From contig SUZC01000008.1 in NCBI GenBank assembly GCA_015060165.1, positions 1 through 64,000 on the forward strand: a stretch of 64,000 bases of DNA, given 5' to 3'. Under the pieces are notes generated by a model. The model had not been told where the DNA came from and searched no databases. It saw only the letters and a list, made by a program, of their open reading frames with translations. The DNA comes from Rikenellaceae bacterium. Its GTDB lineage: Bacteria; Bacteroidota; Bacteroidia; Bacteroidales; Rikenellaceae. Of this stretch, positions 35,915 to 44,745 are shown piece after piece; position 1 is the first letter of the stretch, and each line of letters opens with the position of its first letter. The translations under genes and the position numbers were made by a program.

Positions 35915-36703
35915 CTATTGTTTGTTTTCTGATACCCAATTCGTAAGCTCCACAAAATCAGCTACCGACAACTGCTCGGCACGCTGCGTAAAGAAGCGAT
36001 GCTCTGCACCTGCAAAATCGCCAAAAGCCGATCGCAGCGAATTACGCAACATTTTACGGCGTTGATTGAATGACGCCTTAACAACCCTCACAAAGAGCTT
36101 TTCATCGCATCCCAACTCCTTGGTTGAATTTCTTGTCAAACGCACCACAGCACTCTTCACTTTTGGAGGTGGATTAAAGACCTTTTCTCCAACTGTAAAG
36201 AGATACTCTATATCGTACCACGCCTGCAATAAAACACTCAGGATTCCATACTCCTTCGAGCCCGGAGGTTCTGCCATTCGCACTGCCACTTCTCGCTGAA
36301 TCATTCCCACACATTCAGGAACAATGTCGCGATTTTCAATTATCTTGAAAAATATCTGCGACGAGATATTATAAGGAAAATTACCAATCACTCGTAACTC
36401 CTCACCAAATCGTTCCCGCAGATCCATTGCCAAAAAATCCCCCTCGATAAGACGAGGTGCAAAGTCGGGATAATGTTCGTGGAGATATTCCACACTCTCC
36501 GAGTCGATTTCAGCACCATAAGTTACTATATCATCTCGCTGAAGAAGGAACTGCGTAAGCACACCCATACCACAACCAACTTCCAACACCTGTGCTGGAG
36601 AATCGACCGTACCGCCACTTAGCGAGTGGCATATTTTACGCGCTATATTAAGATCAGTCAAGAAGTGTTGACCCAATGCTTTTTTTGCTCTAACTTGATT
36701 CAT
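35915..36703 (-). CDS. rsmA: 16S rRNA dimethyladenosine transferase
   Basis: RsmA (KsgA) dimethylates two adjacent adenines in the 3' terminal helix of 16S rRNA (m6-2A1518/1519), a late step of small-subunit assembly. The 262-residue protein has the expected KALGQHFLTD start (residues 8-17), SAM motif VLEVGCGMGVLTQ (about 40) and the catalytic NFPYNISSQI (about 108). It is followed by the phosphodiester glycosidase gene after 3 nt, so the two are probably co-transcribed. Confidence 0.96.
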   Translation of the reverse strand: MNQVRAKKALGQHFLTDLNIARKICHSLSGGTVDSPAQVLEVGCGMGVLTQFLLQRDDIVTYGAEIDSESVEYLHEHYPDFAPRLIEGDFLAMDLRERFGEELRVIGNFPYNISSQIFFKIIENRDIVPECVGMIQREVAVRMAEPPGSKEYGILSVLLQAWYDIEYLFTVGEKVFNPPPKVKSAVVRLTRNSTKELGCDEKLFVRVVKASFNQRRKMLRNSLRSAFGDFAGAEHRFFTQRAEQLSVADFVELTNWVSENKQ

Positions 36704-36733
36704 AATGCAAAAGTTAAATCTTCATTACCACCT

Positions 36734-38245
36734 TTAATTATCCAAAAATGGTTCTGGTGGAATCTCATCGTAATAGAGTCCCGTCTGTCGAGGATTCTTC
36801 ATTTTCATATCCCAACCAATCTGACGAATATGGGTCTGCACTCTTAACATATTTGTTTCGCCAGTATGGATATTCACATTGGGGTTCCACATCATATTCG
36901 ATAGTGTGTAATATATTGTCCACATATCTCGCCCAAAGTAATGATGCCAAGTAGTACCCAACACACCCATAATGCCCGCATTGTGGGCATACTTACATTG
37001 AGCGATCGTTCCATTTGTCACATTCCACGGACACGCCAAAACCGAGAATCCTTGCGACTTAAAGTAATCCATCGAAGGATATGATGCTCTTGGCGCACCG
37101 TAATACCAATCGCAAATAATAATATCGCGAGGGAACTTCAAAAATCCTTCGGCTGTCTCCTTAGTGCCATTCACCACATAGCCACTCCAACGAGGGTCAC
37201 CTCGCTCGATAAGCATATCGTGCCACATCATAGTCTTTGCACCGAGCGATGAGATTGTCTCATTCATAGCTTTGATATGCTCCAAAAAGAGCTTAGAATA
37301 TGGTTGAGAAGCACAGTCTGGACAACTGGGAAGATTGGCCTCATCACCTCCGATATGGAAATACGGAGGACGACCAAACACTTCATGCAACTCCTTAATC
37401 AACGCTTGAAGCAATTTTCGAGTTTCAGGGTTTGACAAACACCAATTCCAACCAGCAAGTGGTTCAAACAGTGGCTGATATTTAGGACTAATATCCAACG
37501 TGGCGTGTTTACCAGCAAGGCTACGAGCTTGCGAGGCATGGCCAAAGACATTAATCTGAGGAATCAACGTTATGCCCAAATCATCGGCAATAGCCTTCAA
37601 ACGCTTGATTTGCTTTTTGGTCATTGTTGCATCAGGCCAACTAAGCCACGGAGCCACATTGCTCTTGAATGTTCCCCAAGGCTCAATGACTGCATAATTC
37701 ATCTTATAATAGGCCGCCAATCGAATCTGTCGTTCAATCTCCCACGGCTCGCTTTCGTGAAACCAACAGATATGTATGCCGCGGAAATTCATTTGGGGCT
37801 TATCCTTGATTGTCCCCTTTGGTGCAATCCAACCTCCAACTTCCAAAGTTCCACGCTTGGGTATTGCAATCTGCCTTAGCGAGTAGAGAGCATAGCGCAC
37901 TGCCTGAATTGTACGGGCTTTGATTTTAACTTCCTCCTCACCGATTACCATTTCATACTCCTCGTCACCCAGCGAAGCCACATCGGCCTGATGAGTAATC
38001 ACTTCGAGAACTTGCTTACCATACCACTCTTTCAAATGGTTCTGTGCCCACTCTCTTGCCAAAGCATCAGCCGAAGCAATGGAGATCTTGGACAATGGAG
38101 AGTAATCAGTAGTAGATAGTTCGCAGAGCTGAGGTTGTGGAAAAATAGCAGGCTTCACAGCCCCATCAGCCGCCATACATAACCCTATATTTACCCAAGC
38201 AAATAAGAAGCACAAAATTATGCCTTTGAAAATTTTGATTTTCAT
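36734..38245 (-). CDS. GH20 beta-N-acetylhexosaminidase, exported
   Basis: This 503-residue protein starts with a signal peptide (MKIKIFKGIILCFLFAWV, cleavage near Cys-Met-Ala-Ala). The GH20 catalytic pair is in FHIGGDEA (Asp-Glu, about residue 305). The preceding domain with VEPWGTFKS and the aromatic-rich tail fit the family. GH20 enzymes remove terminal GlcNAc/GalNAc by substrate-assisted catalysis, for example from mucin or host glycans. I use the ATG at 38245, because the -7 box covers an upstream TTG at 38266. Its promoter lies inside the 3' end of the DUF2752 gene. Confidence 0.9.
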   Translation of the reverse strand: MKIKIFKGIILCFLFAWVNIGLCMAADGAVKPAIFPQPQLCELSTTDYSPLSKISIASADALAREWAQNHLKEWYGKQVLEVITHQADVASLGDEEYEMVIGEEEVKIKARTIQAVRYALYSLRQIAIPKRGTLEVGGWIAPKGTIKDKPQMNFRGIHICWFHESEPWEIERQIRLAAYYKMNYAVIEPWGTFKSNVAPWLSWPDATMTKKQIKRLKAIADDLGITLIPQINVFGHASQARSLAGKHATLDISPKYQPLFEPLAGWNWCLSNPETRKLLQALIKELHEVFGRPPYFHIGGDEANLPSCPDCASQPYSKLFLEHIKAMNETISSLGAKTMMWHDMLIERGDPRWSGYVVNGTKETAEGFLKFPRDIIICDWYYGAPRASYPSMDYFKSQGFSVLACPWNVTNGTIAQCKYAHNAGIMGVLGTTWHHYFGRDMWTIYYTLSNMMWNPNVNIHTGETNMLRVQTHIRQIGWDMKMKNPRQTGLYYDEIPPEPFLDN

Positions 38246-38263
38246 AGTTTTCAATTTTATAGG

Positions 38264-38294
38264 CAAATATAATATTATTTTGAGAATTTAACAA
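38264..38294 (-). promoter_or_regulatory. Promoter of the GH20 gene, inside DUF2752 gene end
   Basis: On the minus strand TTG (plus 38292-38294) is followed after 20 nt by TATATTTG (plus 38264-38271). The ATG follows 18 nt later. Confidence 0.75.
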
Positions 38295-38610
38295 GGTTAT
38301 AAACCCATCGCAACCACAGATACATCAGCAATGGTGCAACTATAATCACTGCTCGGTTATAATACCACGCCTCGGCAAAATCGAGATAGGCTACCGAGGC
38401 CAAAGCTCTTGTCATACCGCACCCCCAACAATCGTGACCCGTAAGATTGTGAAAAAGGCAGAGCGTGTGACTCTCATCAAAAAGCCACCATTTGGGGATA
38501 ATATACACGCACAACGGAGTGAGTGCGACCACCACCGCACGCCAATATTTCGACACACACTTCAAGACAACAGATTGATTACTTGTTTGATACGAATTTA
38601 CGCTCGCCAT
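38275..38610 (-). CDS. DUF2752-family membrane protein
   Basis: This 111-residue protein has two or three hydrophobic segments. The family signature HDCWGCGMTRA (near residue 62) places a Cys-x2-Cys in front of Thr-Arg. The function of DUF2752 is unknown; members often stand beside TM2 proteins, as here. It overlaps the end of the TM2 gene by 32 nt, so translation is probably coupled. I chose the ATG at 38610; another at 38625 is possible. Confidence 0.82.
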   Translation of the reverse strand: MASVNSYQTSNQSVVLKCVSKYWRAVVVALTPLCVYIIPKWWLFDESHTLCLFHNLTGHDCWGCGMTRALASVAYLDFAEAWYYNRAVIIVAPLLMYLWLRWVYNLVKFSK

Positions 38611-38887
38611 CACGATAGCTACCACACACTATCATAATAAAATCCACAAGCCACCAGATTCCGCAGCCACCCAACGTGAGCAACTGCACAACTCCAATAC
38701 CCGTTTTCCCAACATAAAAACTATGGATTCCAAACTCACCGAGGAAGAAACACAGCAACAATGTTGTGAGCCAATCCTTTTGGCTACGATTAGGGTCTAA
38801 TGTTCGGAGATTAAATCCACAATGAGGACATACTGCGGCACTGCTTGATACCTGCTTACCACACTCTTTGCAATAAATTAATGACAT
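38579..38887 (-). CDS. TM2-domain protein with zinc ribbon
   Basis: This 102-residue protein begins with a zinc ribbon (YCKECGKQVSSSAAVCPHCG; Cys-x2-Cys repeated, residues 5-23). A TM2 domain follows: two membrane helices joined by GEFGIHSFYVGKTGIG, with GGCGIWWLVDF after it. TM2 proteins are small inner-membrane proteins of unknown function. It is the first gene of a short operon with DUF2752, driven by a promoter that abuts the asnA promoter. Confidence 0.9.
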   Translation of the reverse strand: MSLIYCKECGKQVSSSAAVCPHCGFNLRTLDPNRSQKDWLTTLLLCFFLGEFGIHSFYVGKTGIGVVQLLTLGGCGIWWLVDFIMIVCGSYRDGERKFVSNK

Positions 38888-38949
38888 AATGTAATAGTTT
38901 TTGCAACAATCCCGAAAGATTGCCTTTGCTGTTAAACATAACTTATTTA

Positions 38950-38980
38950 CAAAGATAGAAAATTTATGCTATATTTGCAA
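38950..38980 (-). promoter_or_regulatory. Promoter of TM2/DUF2752 genes, abutting the asnA -7 box
   Basis: On the minus strand TTG (plus 38978-38980) is followed after 20 nt by TATCTTTG (plus 38950-38957). The plus-strand box TATATTTG (38970-38977) for asnA ends next to that TTG, so the two polymerases would cover the same DNA. The plus box lacks a good TTG upstream. Confidence 0.7.
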
Positions 38981-39022
38981 AATAATTAATGTAGAGATAA
39001 CCCCATATAACCCAGCGAGAAT

Positions 39023-40063
39023 ATGAGTCAGCTGATTATACCAAAAAATTATACTGCGGCACTGAGCCTGCAACAAACCGAGATTGCGATCAAGAAAATC
39101 AAGGATTTTTTCCTCAGCAGCATCTCCACAGAGTTGCGCCTACGCCGAGTTACCGCTCCTTTGTTCGTACTCAAAGGTCTTGGAATGAATGACGATTTGA
39201 GCGGCATAGAGCGTCCCGTATCATTCCCCATCAAGGATATGCAAGAGGCCGAGGCCGAAGTGGTACACTCGCTGGCCAAATGGAAGCGCGTAACACTTGC
39301 CGAATATAAGGTTGAAAACGGCTATGGTATCATTACCGATATGAATGCAATTCGTGCCGATGAGGAGCTCGATAACCTACACTCTTTGTATGTTGACCAA
39401 TGGGACTGGGAGCGAGTAATGCCAGAGGAGTGTCGTACGGTGGATTACCTGAAAAAGATTGTTGAGCGAATTTATGGTGCAATCCTTCGCACCGAGTACC
39501 ACATCTGCGAAACCTACCCGCAGATTGAGCCATTCCTCCCCGAAGAGATTAAGTTTATCCACTCCGAAGAGCTTTTGAAACGCTACCCTACGCTTTCGCC
39601 AAAAGAGCGTGAAGATGCGATTTGTAAGGAGTACGGAGCTGTGTTTATCATAGGTATCGGTTCGGAGTTGAGCAATGGCGAAAAGCACGATAAGCGCGCT
39701 CCCGACTATGATGACTACTCAACGGTATCGGCTGAAACAGGATTAGCCGGACTGAATGGCGACCTACTTATATGGTATCCGATTTTGGAGCGTTCAATTG
39801 AGCTTTCTTCGATGGGTATTCGTGTAAACCGCGAGGCTTTGGAACGACAGCTTGCACAGAGTGGCAAGGAGAATCGCAAGGAGCTATATTTCCACCGCCG
39901 CTTGTTGGAGGGCTCGTTGCCTCAATCTATCGGAGGAGGTATCGGACAAAGCCGTCTGTGTATGATTTTGCTGCACAAAGCGCACGTTGGTGAGACCCAA
40001 TCGAGCATCTGGCCCGAAGATATGCGCGAAGCCTGCCGCAATGCCGGCATGACGCTGATATAA
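39023..40063 (+). CDS. asnA: Aspartate-ammonia ligase
   Basis: AsnA makes L-asparagine from L-aspartate, ammonia and ATP in the cytoplasm; it is related to class II aminoacyl-tRNA synthetases. The 346-residue length and motifs are typical (LRLRRVTAPLFV near residues 38-49, SALA-like FPIKDMQEAE, WDWERVMP, and GGGIGQSRLCM near 310-320 as motif 3 with Arg). It is a single-gene unit with a divergent promoter upstream and a strong terminator downstream. Confidence 0.95.
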   Translation: MSQLIIPKNYTAALSLQQTEIAIKKIKDFFLSSISTELRLRRVTAPLFVLKGLGMNDDLSGIERPVSFPIKDMQEAEAEVVHSLAKWKRVTLAEYKVENGYGIITDMNAIRADEELDNLHSLYVDQWDWERVMPEECRTVDYLKKIVERIYGAILRTEYHICETYPQIEPFLPEEIKFIHSEELLKRYPTLSPKEREDAICKEYGAVFIIGIGSELSNGEKHDKRAPDYDDYSTVSAETGLAGLNGDLLIWYPILERSIELSSMGIRVNREALERQLAQSGKENRKELYFHRRLLEGSLPQSIGGGIGQSRLCMILLHKAHVGETQSSIWPEDMREACRNAGMTLI

Positions 40064-40070
40064 GAACATA

Positions 40071-40116
40071 TATAATAATTACGGGTGCTATTTGAGTAGC
40101 ACCCGTAATTATTATA
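40071..40116 (+). terminator. Terminator of asnA
   Basis: TAATAATTACGGGTGCTA (40073-40090) pairs perfectly with TAGCACCCGTAATTATTA (40097-40114) around a 6-nt loop. The stem is 18 bp and extends slightly on both sides. Confidence 0.9.
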
Positions 40117-40200
40117 TTAAAACTTGAAACGGTAGAATTTCAACACCTCCTGATTCTCATCGCAGATTATCTTTGTCACGAAATATGGCTGGCTTATTGG
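40117..40200 (-). pseudogene. Possible remnant of a gene end
   Basis: One minus-strand frame reads 27 codons closing in K-F-Y-R-F-K-F and a TAA, a Lys/Phe/Tyr-rich end of the kind seen in real proteins. A TGA interrupts it upstream. No start or promoter is visible. This may be a decayed gene tail or chance. Confidence 0.2.
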
Positions 40201-40256
40201 TCAAGATTAGTTGACATATAACTTCTTTACATTCACAAATGTATAATAAATCCTAC

Positions 40257-40381
40257 AAAAAAATCGTAAAGGGTGAGCTATTTTGAGGCTGCTCGCAGAT
40301 GGGAAAACCGCAGCATACTAAGTGTATGTGAGGATTTTCACATCAAGGCAGACGCCGAAATAGCCAGTTTATACGGTTTTT
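40257..40381. repeat. Long-hairpin repeat, copy B
   Basis: A 125-nt imperfect palindrome. The core GAGCTATTTTG pairs with CGCCGAAATAGCC. The middle stem GATGGGAAAACC pairs with GGATTTTCACATC, and the apical CATAC-TAAGT-GTATG differs from copy A. It begins 1 nt past the stop codon of the HRDC RecQ gene (minus strand), the same position as copies A and D. Outer arms end in A and T runs. Confidence 0.9.
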
Positions 40382-40382
40382 A

Positions 40383-42575
40383 CTAGTTGCCGACCTCGCA
40401 CAGGAACTTAATACGCACCAATCGAATCTCCTCCTCGGTATAGTCAGAGCCAAGTTCTTCAATAGCCGCATCAAGCGAATCACTCTCGGCATCTTCTTTG
40501 AAGTAGAGGTAAATATCCTCAACCTTATCTTCGTCCATATGCTGGTCGAGATAGTATGATATATCGAGCTTTGTACCAGAATTCACAATACCCTCGATGT
40601 CCGAAAGCAACTCCTCGAAATCGAGATTCTTTGCCCTCGCGATATCCTCGAAATCCATCTTGCGGTCAATCGATTGGATAATAAATATCTTGTTTCCAGC
40701 CTTATTGGCTACCGACTTAACGACCATATCCTGCGGACGCACGATATCCTTCTCCTCAACATAGGCCTTAATGAGTTTGATAAACTCCTCACCAAATTTC
40801 TTGGCCTTACCTGCACCCACACCAGAGATATTCTGCATCTCCTCCAATGTGATGGGGTACTGTACCGACATATCCTCCAACGATGGGTCTTGGAAAATCA
40901 CAAACGGAGGTAGGTCGTGTTTCTTTGCCACCTTCTTGCGGAGGTCTTTAAGCATTGCGAACAACTCCTCATCGGCTGCTCCACCCTTACCCATTTGTGC
41001 AACTGCTACATCATCATCTTTCTCCTCCGAGTCGTAATCGTGGTCGAGAGTAATCGTAACCGTCTTAGGCGATTTGATGTATGCCAAGCCCTTCTCGTTT
41101 ACCGAGATAAGGCCATAGTTTTCAATACTCTTATCAATCAAGCCCATAATCAAGCCCTGACGAATTACCGCTCCCCAGAACTTGGCATCGTGTTCCTCGC
41201 CACTACCAAACCACTCCAACTTATTGTGGCCATAGCTCTTGACCTGAGCCGTAACCTTACCAGTAAGGATTGCAACCAAATGGTCAATCTTAAACTTATC
41301 GCCGATAGCCTGCAAAGTCTGTAACATTAGTTTCATCTCGGCCTTTGCATCAACCTTTGGCTTGGGATTCACACAGTTATCGCAGCAACCGCAATTCGAC
41401 TCGCCATACTCCTCACCAAAATAGTGCAACAGAGTCTTTCGGCGACACATCGAACTCTCGGCATAAGATACGGTCTCCAACAAAAGGAGCTTTCCAATCT
41501 CCTGCTCGGCCACAGGCTTACCCTGCATAAATTTTTCGAGCTTCTGAATATCCTTGTAGCTATAAAAAGTCAAGCAGTGACCTTCGCCGCCATCACGGCC
41601 GGCACGACCTGTCTCCTGATAATATCCCTCTAACGATTTGGGAATATCATAGTGAATCACATAACGCACATCGGGTTTATCGATACCCATACCGAAGGCA
41701 ATCGTAGCAACAATCACATCGACTCGCTCCATCAAGAAATCATCTTGATTATTGGCTCTTGTCTGGGCGTCCATACCTGCGTGATATGCCAACGCCTTGA
41801 TACCATTAGCCAAAAGCAACTCGGCTAACTCCTCAACCTTCTTACGACTCAGACAGTATATGATTCCGCTCTTGCCTGCACGTTGCTTGATGAATCGAAT
41901 AATATCGTGTTCGGCATTATGTTTGGGGCGAATCTCATAGAAAAGATTTGAGCGATTGAACGATGACTTAAATACGGCAGCATCCGACATACCCAAATTC
42001 TTCTGAATATCCATCTGCACCTTTGGTGTAGCTGTTGCCGTAAGAGCAATAAGCGGAGCTTGACCAATATCATTAATAATGGGACGTATACGACGGTACT
42101 CAGGGCGGAAATCGTGACCCCACTCCGAAATACAGTGAGCCTCATCGATTGCATAAAACGAAATCTTGATCTTTCGCAAGAAAGCCACATTGTCCTCCTT
42201 CGTAAGCGACTCGGGAGCAAAATACAGCAATTTAGTCTTGCCCTCAAGCACATCGCTACGCACCTGATTGATGGCCGACTTGTTCAACGACGAATTCAAG
42301 AAATGGGCAATACCCGACTCGGTCGAGAATGTTCGCATAGCATCGACCTGATTCTTCATCAAGGCGATAAGAGGTGAAATAATAATTGCCACACCATCCA
42401 TCAACAACGCAGGCAACTGATAGCAGAGTGATTTTCCGCCACCTGTCGGCATTAATACAAAGGTGTCACGACCTGAAAGAAGGTTTCGTATTACAGCCTC
42501 TTGGTTACCTTTGAAAGAGGTAAAGCCAAAATATTCCTTCAATTTTTCGTGTAAAAGGCTTTCTTGCTGCTCCAT
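40383..42575 (-). CDS. recQ: RecQ ATP-dependent DNA helicase with HRDC domain
   Basis: The 730-residue protein is the full-length RecQ: Walker A MPTGGGKS (42-49), DEAH in the AIDEAHCISEWG region, motif VI TGRAGRDGG, and zinc cysteines CGCCDNC (about 385). It ends with RQC winged-helix and HRDC (VAKKHDLPPFVIFQD and the following ISGVGAGKAKKFG) parts. HRDC aids DNA binding and processing of recombination intermediates. A C-terminal extension of about 90 acidic residues follows. It differs from the shorter RecQ at 24 kb and is the better match to E. coli RecQ. Copy B of the hairpin repeat follows its stop. Confidence 0.95.
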   Translation of the reverse strand: MEQQESLLHEKLKEYFGFTSFKGNQEAVIRNLLSGRDTFVLMPTGGGKSLCYQLPALLMDGVAIIISPLIALMKNQVDAMRTFSTESGIAHFLNSSLNKSAINQVRSDVLEGKTKLLYFAPESLTKEDNVAFLRKIKISFYAIDEAHCISEWGHDFRPEYRRIRPIINDIGQAPLIALTATATPKVQMDIQKNLGMSDAAVFKSSFNRSNLFYEIRPKHNAEHDIIRFIKQRAGKSGIIYCLSRKKVEELAELLLANGIKALAYHAGMDAQTRANNQDDFLMERVDVIVATIAFGMGIDKPDVRYVIHYDIPKSLEGYYQETGRAGRDGGEGHCLTFYSYKDIQKLEKFMQGKPVAEQEIGKLLLLETVSYAESSMCRRKTLLHYFGEEYGESNCGCCDNCVNPKPKVDAKAEMKLMLQTLQAIGDKFKIDHLVAILTGKVTAQVKSYGHNKLEWFGSGEEHDAKFWGAVIRQGLIMGLIDKSIENYGLISVNEKGLAYIKSPKTVTITLDHDYDSEEKDDDVAVAQMGKGGAADEELFAMLKDLRKKVAKKHDLPPFVIFQDPSLEDMSVQYPITLEEMQNISGVGAGKAKKFGEEFIKLIKAYVEEKDIVRPQDMVVKSVANKAGNKIFIIQSIDRKMDFEDIARAKNLDFEELLSDIEGIVNSGTKLDISYYLDQHMDEDKVEDIYLYFKEDAESDSLDAAIEELGSDYTEEEIRLVRIKFLCEVGN

Positions 42576-42633
42576 CGTCTAAAATATATCTTACGCGGGC
42601 GTGCCGCAATATCCCAAATAATGAATTTTCATT

Positions 42634-42671
42634 CAAAGATAAAACTTTTTTTGGAAAAAATGATAACTTTG
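42634..42671. promoter_or_regulatory. Divergent -7 boxes, recQ and lptB
   Basis: Plus-strand TAACTTTG (42664-42671) faces lptB, and minus-strand TATCTTTG (plus 42634-42641) faces recQ. Both fit TAnnTTTG, but neither has a TTG at normal spacing. Confidence 0.5.
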
Positions 42672-42690
42672 TAAAAAATTTTAAACGTAT

Positions 42691-43476
42691 ATGCGTCTAT
42701 TCACGAGTGAACTAGTCAAGAAATACAAGTCTCGCACGGTTGTAAACCACGTTACAATCGATGTTAAGCAGGGCGAGATTGTAGGTCTGCTTGGCCCCAA
42801 CGGAGCTGGCAAGACTACTACCTTTTATATGATTGTAGGGCTTATCAAGCCTAACGAGGGACAGATTTTCCTCGAAAATAACGAAGGTCAGATTACAGAG
42901 CTAACCAATGAGCCTGTTTACCGTCGTGCCCAAATGGGTGTAGGATATCTTGCGCAGGAAGCTTCGGTATTCCGCCGTCTGAGTGTCGAAGACAACATCA
43001 AGGCTGTGCTCGAGATGACCGATTATAGTAAAGAGTACCAGCGTGAGCGTGTCGAAGCCCTTATCGAGGAGTTCCGTCTGCAAAAGGTACGCAAGAGTTT
43101 GGGTATTCAGCTATCAGGAGGCGAGCGTCGTCGTACCGAGATTGCTCGCGCAGTGGCAATCAACCCATCGTTCATCCTGCTCGATGAGCCATTTGCAGGA
43201 GTTGACCCAATCGCCGTAGAGGATATCCAGAGCATCGTAGCCACGCTTAAAAACAAAAACATCGGTGTTATCATCACCGACCACAATGTCGATGAGACTT
43301 TGGAGATTACCGACCGTACATACCTTCTATACGAAGGAAAAATCCTCAAAACAGGTACGGCCGAAGATTTGGCCAACGATGAGATGGTACGAAAAGTATA
43401 CCTGGGTAAAAACTTCGAACTTCGTCGCCACAAGAATCCGCAGATTACACAACCCGCGGAGGATAACAATGAATAA
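42691..43476 (+). CDS. lptB: LPS export ABC transporter ATPase LptB
   Basis: LptB powers LptFG-driven extraction of LPS from the inner membrane and its passage to LptD at the outer membrane. The 261-residue protein has Walker A GPNGAGKTT (35-43), signature LSGGERRR, Walker B FILLDEPFAG and the H-loop ITDHNVDET, all typical. It is cytoplasmic, peripheral to the inner membrane. It is followed after 14 nt by aroA, so it leads a plus-strand run of mixed function that continues to the GH92 gene. Confidence 0.95.
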   Translation: MRLFTSELVKKYKSRTVVNHVTIDVKQGEIVGLLGPNGAGKTTTFYMIVGLIKPNEGQIFLENNEGQITELTNEPVYRRAQMGVGYLAQEASVFRRLSVEDNIKAVLEMTDYSKEYQRERVEALIEEFRLQKVRKSLGIQLSGGERRRTEIARAVAINPSFILLDEPFAGVDPIAVEDIQSIVATLKNKNIGVIITDHNVDETLEITDRTYLLYEGKILKTGTAEDLANDEMVRKVYLGKNFELRRHKNPQITQPAEDNNE

Positions 43477-43490
43477 ACTTAACTACCGAT

Positions 43491-44744
43491 ATGGATAAAA
43501 GTGTCTCCTTGGGGAGTGTAAATGGCACAATAACCCCGCCAAGTTCAAAAAGTTATGCACAACGTGCAATTGCCCTTGCGTTACTTTCCAAGGGCCGCAC
43601 AACGCTACGCAACATAGAGTTTTGCAAGGATACCCGCTCAGCGCTGGCCTGTATTGAGGCACTTGGAGCGAAAATCACATACATCGATGAAAGAACAATT
43701 TCGATTGACGGTGGTCTGAACCCAATTGGCAACTCGCTTCACGTCGGAGAATCAGGATTGGCAACTCGCCTATTCACTCCGATAGCATCGCTCAACCGAT
43801 CAGCAATTTGTATTCAAGGCGAGGGAACACTTCTTCACCGCCCAATGCATATGATGATTGAGCCACTGCGAGAACTTGGTGTAAAGGTCAAGGATGGCGG
43901 AGGTTATCTTCCAATTGAGGTGGAAGGTCCTATTCACGGAGGCAAAATCAGAGTCGACGGCAGCGTATCATCACAATTTATCACAGGGTTGCTATTGGCA
44001 TTGCCGATGGCCGAAGAGGATACAACATTATACGTTGACTCAGCTGTATCGACCCCATACATCGACATGACCATCGATACAGCGCAACGTTTCGGAGTTG
44101 AGATTATGCATAACGAAGGTGACTATTCGGAATTTTTCATCGAAGGGCGACAAGAATACACTCCTACAGACATCTCAATCGAAGGAGATTGGAGTGGTGC
44201 TTCGACAATGTTGGTTGCCGGAGCTATCGCAGGGGAGGTTACGGTAAAGAATATCTCCACCCTATCACGACAGGCCGACACAGCGATTTGCCGTGCATTG
44301 GAGCGAGCTGGTGCAGGCATTGTTATCGAGCACGGCTCAATTACCGTATCAAAACGTCCGCTGAAAGCATTCACGTTTGATGCAACAAACTGTCCAGACC
44401 TATTCCCCGCATTGGCAGCACTTGCAGCTGCAGCCGAGGGCGAGAGTACGATAATCGGCACCAACCGTCTTATGCACAAGGAGAGCGATCGTGCCGAGAC
44501 CATCCGCCGCGAATACGAGAAGTTGGGTATTTCTGTAGATATTTCAGAGGACAATATAATGAAGATTCAGGGAGGTAAGATTCTCCCAGCCACAGTCTTT
44601 AGCCACAACGACCACCGCATCGCCATGTCGTTGGCCGTTTCGGCTCTACGCTGTGAGGGTACTGTTACAATCGAGAATGCTGAATGTGTCGAGAAGAGCT
44701 ATCCGGAATTCTTCGAAGATTTAGAATCTATAATACAACGATAA
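43491..44744 (+). CDS. aroA: 3-phosphoshikimate 1-carboxyvinyltransferase (EPSP synthase)
   Basis: AroA joins shikimate-3-phosphate and PEP, the sixth shikimate-pathway step. The 417-residue protein has PPSSKSYAQRAIALALLS (residues 10-27, PEP and shikimate binding), GESGLATRLFTP, the DGSVSSQFITGLLLALP region and the C-terminal HRIAMSLAVSAL motif. It starts 14 nt after lptB; aroC follows 1 nt after its stop, so the pair is coupled. Confidence 0.95.
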   Translation: MDKSVSLGSVNGTITPPSSKSYAQRAIALALLSKGRTTLRNIEFCKDTRSALACIEALGAKITYIDERTISIDGGLNPIGNSLHVGESGLATRLFTPIASLNRSAICIQGEGTLLHRPMHMMIEPLRELGVKVKDGGGYLPIEVEGPIHGGKIRVDGSVSSQFITGLLLALPMAEEDTTLYVDSAVSTPYIDMTIDTAQRFGVEIMHNEGDYSEFFIEGRQEYTPTDISIEGDWSGASTMLVAGAIAGEVTVKNISTLSRQADTAICRALERAGAGIVIEHGSITVSKRPLKAFTFDATNCPDLFPALAALAAAAEGESTIIGTNRLMHKESDRAETIRREYEKLGISVDISEDNIMKIQGGKILPATVFSHNDHRIAMSLAVSALRCEGTVTIENAECVEKSYPEFFEDLESIIQR

Positions 44745-44745
44745 T

